A stretch of DNA of 64,000 nt, taken from the NCBI RefSeq assembly GCF_051020985.1, contig NC_134999.1, positions 22,043,160 through 22,107,159 on the forward strand. The letters are read 5' to 3'. Both the position numbers and the translations under genes were made by a program. Each line of letters opens with the position of its first letter. The stretch's first letter is position 1. Shown here piece after piece: positions 56,281-64,000 of this stretch. Origin of the DNA: Nomia melanderi (Eukaryota; Arthropoda; Insecta; Hymenoptera; Halictidae). The notes under the pieces were generated by a model. The model was not told the origin of the DNA, searched no databases, and saw nothing but the letters and a program-made list of their open reading frames with translations.

Positions 56281-56720
56281 GCAAATTGCGCGGAATATTC
56301 CGCTTATGGTCATAGGCACGGGTTTTCATACGTTTCCATCTGGAATTTCATGCTCGCCGATCGCGACTCGCGGATACGCTTTACGGGGAAATAACGAAAC
56401 GGAGAGGAGTTGCCCGTACATTGTGCGCGGAGGTATGAATACCTGATGAGCACTTATATTTCAACGCGATCGGTCGATACGCGGAGTTTAACGTTTCGCG
56501 GAGCAAATTCTCCTGGAACGAATGCAGAATTTCTTTCCTAATAGACATCGTTCGGATTGATTGGAGCGATTGTTTTTATATCTTGGCTTGCAACTTCTTT
56601 CGAAATCGTGCTCGTTAGGCGTTGCACGATTCTTGGCGTCTGCTCGATGGAGCTGTTTCGTTTTTATTGGAAATGCACGGTTACTGTGGAGGTTGAAGAA
56701 TTGTTGATGGTAGATGGTGT
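56281..56720. other. GC-richer island
   Basis: Complex CpG-containing sequence. The plus frame 56557-56787 (76 codons) shows no domain. Confidence 0.5.
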
Positions 56721-57115
56721 TTTGAATTCTGCTTGGACGAGGAGTGTTTTGTTTGATTTTTTATTTGTTGTTGGTGAGTTGGTTTAATTGTTGATTTGTT
56801 CTTGAGTTAGTTTAATTCAAGTTTCATTATTGTTAAGTTAGTTTAATTCTTAATTCAAACAAACTTCCTTAAGAAAAATCAATCTAAAGTCACTATCCCC
56901 CTTTGTATCATCATCTCCAGCATGACACACTAATTCACAGTTTAATATTTAATAACTATTTAATTAAAATCCTTACTGCTTTCCACTTTCCAAAATCAAC
57001 ATAACCTACAAATCTCATTCACAACCCCCTACAAAATAAAAAACCACCCTCTTCTACAACCTAACCTCAAATCATTGTCTACTCAACCTTCCTAGCATCA
57101 CACTAAGCTGAAGGA
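56721..57115. other. G/T-rich to C/A-rich switch interval
   Basis: G/T-rich to about 56835 with GTTAGTTTAATTC repeats, then sharply C/A-rich: 57001-57060 has 22 C, 0 G, 26 A, 12 T. Confidence 0.7.
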
Positions 57116-57610
57116 ACTCAAAAAAAAAAATGACGCTGGCAGAACGTGCTTCCGGTGTTGGGAACGAGCCGTCCGTGGATAAGTGTCGATCGTAACGCAT
57201 CAGGACGATATCGCGCATCGATGCTCTTGTCAGCGGGACGAAAATTACGGGCGGGACGACAGCGTGAATATCCGTGGACTTTAATGCCGCGGCTGGTGGA
57301 ATGCCGTAGTGTCGCTGGGAACAACTAGTTTACCTCCGCGCGCGCGCAGGCCGCGAGAAAAATCCGAGCGGTCTCGGTCGCTCTCGGGCTCGGCCGTCAC
57401 TGTCGCTCTCCCGGCGGCAGCGGCTGTCGCAGTCGCGGCCTGCAACTAGTCCGAGTGACACGAGAAACTCCGTTAGAATAGCCGCGAAATGAAAGTTACT
57501 CGAGCGATACGGACCGCGCTGGGAATGCTGCGCGAAGACACTGGTCGCGTGGCTGATTCGGACGTTTTGGACGGGCGAATATGTGTTTGAGATATTTTAG
57601 TTTTGAACTC
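57116..57610. other. GC-rich island, CpG-dense
   Basis: Contains CGCGCGCGC at 57338 and CGG/CTCTCGG words. Overlapping 60-68 codon frames on both strands have no domains. Confidence 0.55.
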
Positions 57611-57623
57611 GTGTGGTTCGATT

Positions 57624-58115
57624 AATGTTGAATGCCGTGGGGGTCACCGGTGACCCCCAACCAAATCGGATTACTATAGTTCGTTGAATTAAGCGATGAT
57701 TATTTGAAAATATTTCTGTATTATGAGTAATGCTATCTGATGTGGTGACTCTCGACTAGATCAATGTGAAATGACAATAATAATGACGACGATGACGATG
57801 ATAACGATGACGACTATGACGACTATGACGACTATGACGGCTATGACGACTATGACGACTATGACGGCTGTGACAACGATGCTAACGATGATGACGATGA
57901 TGAAGATGATGACGATAATGACGATAATGACGATGACGATGATGACTATGATGATGACGATGATGATGACGATGATGATGACGATGATGATGACGATGAT
58001 GATGACGATGATGATGACGATGATGATATCGATGATGAGGAAAACATTTCTATATTATAAATAATACTGCCTAATGCGGTGACATTCAGCCAGATGAAAG
58101 TGCAATAATAACAAT
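57624..58115 (+). mobile_element. Palindrome-headed repeat with GATGAC tail, copy 4 and restarted body
   Basis: TTAATGTTGAATGCCGTG, perfect 20-bp palindrome GGGGGTCACCGGTGACCCCC (57639-57658), CCAACCAAATCGGATTACTA, CTCGACTAGATCAATGTGAA, about 265 bp of GATGAC/GACTAT repeat, then from 58044 the body again: ACATTTCTATATTATAAATA, CTGCCTAATGCGGTGACATT. Confidence 0.92.
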
Positions 58116-58755
58116 GCAATTCAATCAAATGATCTAATATTATATTTTTTGTATTCTGTGTATTTTGCTCTATGAAACCGTGTGGCGTTTAGTATGTTAA
58201 TGTTGGGAGATTTGGTTACTGTCGAATTAAGGAAATTTTGTGATTAGGTTTTAAATGTGAATTATATTTTATTGTAAGTGTTTATTATTAAGTATATTTT
58301 GAGTTTTGTTGTACATTATATTTATATTGTATAAGTTTTATTATAAATTATGTTTCATTATCATTTTTTATTATAAATTACATTTATAGCTTAGTATTTG
58401 AATACACTATAATGTCACTTTGAATTAATGAAATTAATTAGAGCTTTTAAAAATGTAAGTTATTATTAATCTATGAAAAATTATATAATGGATTCTAATC
58501 ATATATTATTACCTATTGTGCTACAATTATTTATTATATGCTATATATAATGTAACACATTTTGTATAAATATATATAGTTAACAATATTCAATATTTAT
58601 TCATTTATCACCTACTTTCTATGTATAACAATATATGTCAATAATCAATTAAAAAGTGATATATTAATATAATGATTATATAATAATATTTCACTGCAAT
58701 CACATTTCGTCAAAAAAATTCAATGTATACATATTTTCATTTTTCCCTCCAAAAC
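58116..58755. other. AT-rich interval
   Basis: ATTATAAATTA(T/C)(A/G)TTT-like short repeats and AT-rich sequence, no gene. Confidence 0.5.
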
Positions 58756-59075
58756 CGTTTATATCCTCCATTGTGCGTCATGGCCAGCACTGTCAGCGCT
58801 TACAATATGTCTAATAAGAGGCAAGGAAAAATCTGGATCTCGGTGCCGTTACCAGGGAAACCGTAGGCAAGCCAGGTAGCGAGATACATCATCTGCGATG
58901 ACGTGTACGAATGCGCCGGCCAATCGGTGTCATTATTTATAATTGCGTTCTCTGAGTGCTACCCATTAATTTGATGGTACAATCAACTACGAACGAGCAC
59001 AGTTGCAATGGAGTGATGTTGATCTGTACTCCACTTGTGTGGAATGGCTCGTGGTTTCTCGGTACGTGCACTTGT
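58756..59075. other. GC-richer island
   Basis: Complex. Frames on both strands run on into the microsatellite at 59080 and are not credible. Confidence 0.45.
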
Positions 59076-59270
59076 GTGTATTTATGTAAATGTAAATGTA
59101 AATATAAATTTGTATATATGAATATGAATATAAATTTGTATATTTGAGTATGAGTATGAGTATGAGTATGAGTGTGAATATAAATATAAATTTTTATATT
59201 TAAATATAAAAATAAATATAAATATAAACTTTTATATTTATGCAATTATTAATTGCAACAATTAAATAAT
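59076..59270. repeat. ATAAATTTGTATAT/GAGTAT microsatellite
   Basis: AATGTAAATGTAAATATAAA, then GAGTATGAGTATGAGTATGA and AAATATAAATATAAA. Confidence 0.95.
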
Positions 59271-59278
59271 CTTATATT

Positions 59279-59534
59279 CTCAAATATAGTGTCATTGAAT
59301 TTCTGAGATTGTCCCGATTAAAATGAGTCCAAACACGGTGGGAATCGGACTAGTTTTACCGATTTAATATTATTAACCAACCTAAAGGCCCGTTTTCATT
59401 AAATCTTAAAACTAGTCCGATTCCTATCGTGTTTGGGTTCATTTTAATCAGCACAATCTCAACATTCCATCGGTACTACATTCAACAAGGCAAGATTAAA
59501 CATGCACTGAAGAAAATTTCAACTACAGTAATCC
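59279..59534 (+). mobile_element. Foldback element F, single copy with right tail
   Basis: CTCAAATATAGTGTCATTGA, CCCGATTAAAATGAGTCCAA, GGAATCGGACTAGTTTTACC, centre TAAAGGCCCGTTTTCAT, inverted arms AAAACTAGTCCGATTCC, GTTTGGGTTCATTTTAATC, tail TTCAACAAGGCAAGATTAAA, GAAGAAAATTTCAACT, which matches the minus strand of 61465-61530. Confidence 0.95.
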
Positions 59535-59559
59535 CAACCTCAAGTTGCACAGCCAAGTG

Positions 59560-60130
59560 TCTTCCCATAAAAACGATCTCTCTCGTTAAAGAAAGCTAGT
59601 AGCATAAAGGTTAGGAACGCGCCTCGTCGGACGAGGGTAAACCGCAGCGTCCGATCGGCCGGGCTCGCACAATCGCCGGTCCGCGCTAATAACAGATTGT
59701 AAATCCATTGAGGATATCCTTGCCGGCCGGGCCGCGTCGCGGCGGCCATCAAATGTAAATGAGCCCGGACACCTCGTTCAAACAGGCAGTTACCACACTC
59801 GGTTACGTGTCGTCGTTTCGATTTTTCCCGGACGCGGTGGACCATTACGGGCCCGACACCGAGAGAGACCGGTCGACGCGTTTCTAGGGATGCGCGCGCC
59901 GCCGCGGGCTCGCGCGGGGAAATCGGCCGAGTGAAACGAGATCTGCCCTCGCAGGGAAATGTCGAGCCGCTTGGCCGGCGGGGGCAACGAACGACGGACT
60001 GTTCCGACCGCTGAGCCGGGATCGATCCATCGGAATCGAAGCAAGTAGACTAAGCTGCTCTCGCTGGCGTCTTCGACTGTCTGCTGCACCGGGTTGCGCC
60101 AGTGAGTCAGGACAGTAGAGTTGCACGTGG
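59560..60130. other. GC-rich island, largest in the window
   Basis: CpG-dense. The minus frame 59790-60419 (209 codons) crosses it but runs into ATATAC repeat at its start and has no recognisable domain. Other frames also overlap. Confidence 0.5.
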
Positions 60131-60330
60131 CTGGGTAATTGAGGACCACGTTTGGGATGGGATGGTTTAATGTTTGAGGGTTGGGGTTGGGATTTTTGTG
60201 GGGATGATTGAAGTTGTGGGTGATCATTGAAAGTGTCGGTGATGATTGAAGGTTATGACAGGTGGATTGTTGTTGGAGCAAGTGGAATGTTTGAATTGTT
60301 TGTGATGGGCAGTTTTTTTGGGCAATATAG
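60131..60330. other. Strongly G/T-rich flank
   Basis: 60181-60240 has 25 G, 2 C, 23 T, 10 A. GGGTTGGGGTTGGG at 60179 could form a G-quadruplex-like tract. Confidence 0.7.
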
Positions 60331-60715
60331 TATATAATATGATGTATGATATATGATATATAATATACCATATGTAATATATATAATATGTGGTATATAA
60401 TGTCATATGTAATATGCAATATATAATATATAATATGTAATATATAATATGTAATATATAATATGTAATATATAATATGGAATATATAATATGCAATATA
60501 TATTATGTAATGTATAATATGTAATGTATAATATGTAATATGTAATATATAATATGTGATATATAATATATAATATATAATATTAATATGTAATATGTAA
60601 TATGTAATATATAATATGTGATATATAATATATAATATATAATATATAATATATAATATTAATATGTAATATGTAATATGTGATATATAATATGTAATTA
60701 TTTTTCTATAAGCGA
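60331..60715. repeat. ATATAATATGTAAT microsatellite
   Basis: Nearly 390 bp of AATATGTAATATATAATATG-type units. A C/A-strand relative lies at 61845-61925. Confidence 0.95.
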
Positions 60716-60991
60716 TTTATAATAAATATATGGATATTAAAAAATATGGATTATTCTTTTGAAAGTAAAATCAGACAGAGTGACGTTGTTTTCTCAGATC
60801 TCACTTTATTCTGACATATATTCAGACTTTAATCTGACTTTTATTCAGACTTTTATTCAGACTTTATTCAGACTTTTATTCGGACTTTATTCTGACTAGT
60901 GCTGTACAAAATTGGAATCTTAGATGCTAACAGATTTTTAACCCTTTACGATTGGCATATTTTTCTGATGACAGTACCAAACTAGTAGAAG

Positions 60992-61027
<36 letters not shown>

Positions 61028-61150
61028 CAATGTTATTTTTGTATAGGTGGTTTATAATAAATACATGTATATTAAAAATTTGTTGCAGTTGAATATAATG
61101 GGTTTTATTGAATATAAATACTATAAAGAATAATAAATACAACATCTCTC
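60716..61150. repeat. TTATTCAGACTTT repeat, TTAACCC end and (AT)n
   Basis: TTCAGACTTTTATTCAGAC units (60815-60900), TTAACCCTTTACGATTGGCA at 60939 (candidate piggyBac-type end), (AT)n at 60996-61024. GTTTATAATAAATACATGTA at about 61053 echoes 60715-60735. Confidence 0.8.
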
Positions 61151-61247
61151 GATTGTTTTCCTTTTAATTATTTATTTTTAGTTTTGTTATTACCTGCTTA
61201 GAAATGGGAAAACCAACCGATCATTGCAATCATTTGCACTTTACCAT

Positions 61248-61725
61248 CTCAAATATAGTACTGATGGGTTGTTGAGATTGTGCTGATTAAAATGAGTCCA
61301 AACACGATGGGAATCGGACTAGTTTTACCAATTTAATGTAATTGACGAAACTAAAGGCTCGTTTCCATGAAATCTATAAACTACTCCGATTTACGTCGTG
61401 TTTGGACTCATTTTAATCAGGACAATCTCAGCAATTCAATGACACTATATTTGAGAAGGTAAGGTTAAAATTGCTGCACTTGAAATTTTCTTCAGTGTAT
61501 ATTTAATCTTGCCTTGTTGAATGCAGTACCTATGGATTGCAGAGATTTTTCTGATTAAAATGAGTCCAAACACGACGTGTATCGGACTACTTTTTCGATT
61601 TCATGAAAACGTACCTTTAATTTCGCCAATTACATTAAATCGGTACAACCAGTCCGATACACATCGTGTTTGTACTCATTTTAATCAGCGCAATCTCAGC
61701 AACTCACTCCCACTATATTTGCGCA
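61248..61725 (-). mobile_element. Foldback element F, tandem pair in inverse orientation
   Basis: Copy 4 (61248-61457) has matching ends CTCAAATATAGT and ACTATATTTGAG. Its spacer (AAGGTAAGGTTAAAATTGCT, TTGAAATTTTCTTCAGTG) is the reverse complement of the 47355-47417 spacer. Copy 5 runs from about 61486 to 61723 with arms TGATTAAAATGAGTCCAAAC and GTGTTTGTACTCATTTTAAT. Hence the pair at 47 kb is present here on the other strand. Confidence 0.93.
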
Positions 61726-61960
61726 TATATCACAAAGTACCGGAAAAATAAATAAACAACAACAAAATACATAGAAATTACCAAAAACCTGAATACACCT
61801 CAATATAATAAACTGAAAAAATCAATGCAGTCCACAAGCTTTGTATTACATATTATATATTACATGTTATATATTATACATCACGTATTATATATATTAT
61901 ATATCATACATCATATTATATACTATATTGCCTAAAAAAACATATATATATGTGAACATA
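61726..61960. repeat. C/A-rich interval and TATTATATAT tract
   Basis: A- and C-rich to 61840, then TACATATTATATATTACATG units to 61925. Confidence 0.8.
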
Positions 61961-62340
61961 ACCAAAACCCTAAAACTCGACAACGAACCACGGAAAGGAA
62001 GCGCAACGCGTTCGAACGATTCCCTACCGATCGTTGGTTATTCGCGAAAGATTTACCGCGCGTTGCCCGCGCGGTTAGAAAGTCGACGCGTGTTTCCGGT
62101 TCGGCATCCGCCGACGTTTCCGCTTCGGCTCGCGTCACCGGCGAGCGCTGGTTGCACCTGCATGCCGTCCGGCTTCGATCGGGACCGATCGGTTGCAAAA
62201 CGTCGAACCTAACCTCCACACTCCGATGTACACCTGACGTGCGTGCGTTTTACGCGAATGAAAATCGCGAGAATGAAGACTGTCGGTAAAAGAGACAAAG
62301 AATGTCAGTTCTGTTTGGTTCTGAATTCATTGTCGTTGAG
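61961..62340. other. GC-rich island
   Basis: CpG-dense with a GAACCTAACCTCC word at 62204. The minus frame 61932-62219 and the plus frame 61841-62212 oppose each other and lack domains. Confidence 0.55.
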
Positions 62341-62365
62341 ACAGATTTATTTAATTCTTGCTGTT

Positions 62366-62600
62366 GTTGAAGCGGTTTAATTGTTAATTCATTATTGTTG
62401 AAGCGGTTTAATTGTTCATTCATTATTGTTGAAGCGGTTTAATTGTTCATTCATTATTGTTGAAGCGGTTTAATTGTTCATTCATTATTGTTGAAGCGGT
62501 TTAATTGTTCATTCATTATTGTTGAGTCGGTTTAATTAAATTTTCATTATGGTCGAATCGATTTAATTAAATTTTCATTATTGCTGAGTGAAAATATCAA
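62366..62600 (+). repeat. 31-bp tandem repeat
   Basis: GTTGAAGCGGTTTAATTGTT starts at 62366, 62397, 62428, 62459 and 62490, then diverged units (GTTGAGTCGG at 62521). Confidence 0.97.
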
Positions 62601-62935
62601 TAACTGCAAAATAAGAGAACTTGTCAGTAAATCAATAATCAGTAATTAATAATCCATTCTTGTCAACAAATGAATAATCAATAATCAATTCCTATCAACA
62701 AATCAATAATCAACCATCAATTCCTCTCAACAAATCAATTACCAATTATTAATTCCTATCAACAAATCAATAATCAATTATCAATTCCTGTCAACAAATC
62801 AATAATCAATTCTTCTCAACAAATCAATAATCAATAATCAATTCCTATCAACACATCAATAATCAATAATCAATTCCTATCAACAAATCAATAATCAATA
62901 ATCAATTCCTGTCAACAAAAGATAACAAATCTCGT
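62601..62935. repeat. AACAAATCAATAATCAATTCCT repeat
   Basis: About ten units of 28-33 bp, C/A-rich on the + strand. Confidence 0.95.
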
Positions 62936-63215
62936 TTTAAAGTAATTAACACCCTTTCTTAAAGACACAGCTAACAGCACTTCGTCGAGGAGGTCTTAAG
63001 TTTTAAATAGTTGGTAACGCGTGGCTGAAAAGTCTCACGAGTGAAATCAACGAGGAAAAACGTCGTGATCTAATTGCTCAGATTTTTTGCACGTCTGCGT
63101 CGCCACATGTGCTCCTCTCTCATCGTGAAATAAAATTTAATGATAATGGTGGGCCTACTGAAACCGGCTGACGCGTCGTGAGCCCTCATTAGCCATATCA
63201 AACTAATTAACACAA
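62936..63215. other. GC-richer island
   Basis: Complex sequence. The minus frame 63070-63252 has no domain. Confidence 0.45.
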
Positions 63216-63224
63216 TCGAAATTA

Positions 63225-63950
63225 AATTTTTATGTAAGAAAAGATAAGTCATACTAATTTTTTGCCAATAATTAGCTATTTACTAGTTTTTATAGCAATA
63301 ATTATTTGTTTGACTATTTTTATAACAATAATTGTCTGTTTAACAATTGTTATAGCCATAATTATCTATTTACCCATTTTTGTACGATTAATTATTTTTT
63401 TATGAATTTTATACCAATTTTTGTACCATTAATTAATTATTTGTTTATGAATTTTTTACTAATATTTGCACTAATAATTATATATTCACCCAATTGTATA
63501 CTCATAATTAGTTAAATTCCAATTTTTATAACAATAATTGTCTGTTCGCCAATTGTTATACACATAATTATCTATTCAACAATTTTTATACCATTAATTA
63601 TTTGTTTATGAATTTTATACCAATTTTTGCACTCCTAATTATCTATTCACCTAATTTTATACTCATAATTAGTTATACAACAATTCTTATAACAATAATT
63701 ATATATTTAACAATTGTTATACCCAAAATAATCTATCTACAAATTTTTATATCAATTTTTATACCACTAATTATCTGTTTACTAAGTTTATACCAATTTT
63801 TTACCCATAATTATCTATTTACCTAATTTTATACTCATAATTAGTTATATACCAATTTTTATAACAATAATTATCTGTTTAACAATCGATATGCCCATAA
63901 TTATCTATTTACCAGATTTTATACTTATAATTATTTTTTGTCATATTATG
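63225..63950. repeat. About 30-bp AATTATCTATTTACC repeat
   Basis: Some 24 units (AACAATAATTATCTGTTTAA, ATACTCATAATTAGTTATAC, TTATGAATTTTATACCAATT). Hydrophobic plus frames are translated repeat. Confidence 0.95.
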
Positions 63951-64000
63951 ATTTCATATAATTATGTTCATAGATTTCATCATAGATTTATGGTGGTTTT

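Noticed and set aside
59790..60419. 209-codon minus-strand frame
   Set aside because: Its first third is translated ATATAC repeat and the rest runs through a CpG-dense island with few stop codons; no domain, and competing frames overlap.
1..64000. CRISPR arrays, bacterial operons, Shine-Dalgarno sites or terminators
   Set aside because: Repeat arrays have no constant-repeat/unique-spacer structure and the sequence is plainly eukaryotic.

Overview
The window looks like non-coding nuclear DNA of an insect, most likely a hymenopteran and probably a bee. It is very AT-rich, with GC-rich islands every 1-3 kb, and holds a nuclear copy of mitochondrial cox2 whose residues (IWTVIP, KNHNLE, FFSIKSIG) look hymenopteran and use TGA as Trp. 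I found no open reading frame that I would call a working protein gene. Every long frame is either a translated microsatellite or runs through a short GC island without recognisable domains or conserved splice structure. The window is best read as an intron or gene desert.

Layout. Two kinds of sequence alternate along all 64 kb: (a) GC-rich, complex islands of about 150-600 bp with no recognised function, and (b) AT-rich intervals built almost wholly from tandem repeats with units of 9 to about 600 bp, plus microsatellites. Within an interval the + strand is G/T-rich just right of an island and C/A-rich just left of the next one, so each island sits at a strand-skew jump. Several islands occur as two direct copies 0.3-1.8 kb apart, with repeat-rich sequence between them.

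Dispersed elements. (1) A family starting CACGTTGAATGCC with a GTCACCGGTGAC palindrome, each copy running into a GAC/GAT microsatellite (40.4, 50.4, 53.5, 57.6 kb). (2) A foldback element of about 210 bp, in tandem pairs at 47.2 and 61.2 kb and single at 59.3 kb. (3) A 180-bp tandem repeat at 16.7 and 20.8 kb. (4) A TTAA-flanked piggyBac-type MITE at 33.0 kb with a partial copy at 47.05 kb. (5) A 350-500 bp element at 14.9 and 19.8 kb. (6) A paralogous pair of blocks at 46.06 and 52.19 kb, each with repeated 3' splice-site-like sequence. (7) A pair of related degenerate reading frames at 6.6 (-) and 11.1 kb (+). Other items are an array of five copies of a 22-bp palindrome at 6.9-7.1 kb, a 28-bp perfect palindrome at 23.5 kb, a GC-rich inverted-repeat element at 38.7 kb and a tRNA-like Pol III unit at 37.4-37.5 kb.

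Limits: all calls are by eye. Family names for transposons are inferences from terminal motifs, and no island has been assigned a function.
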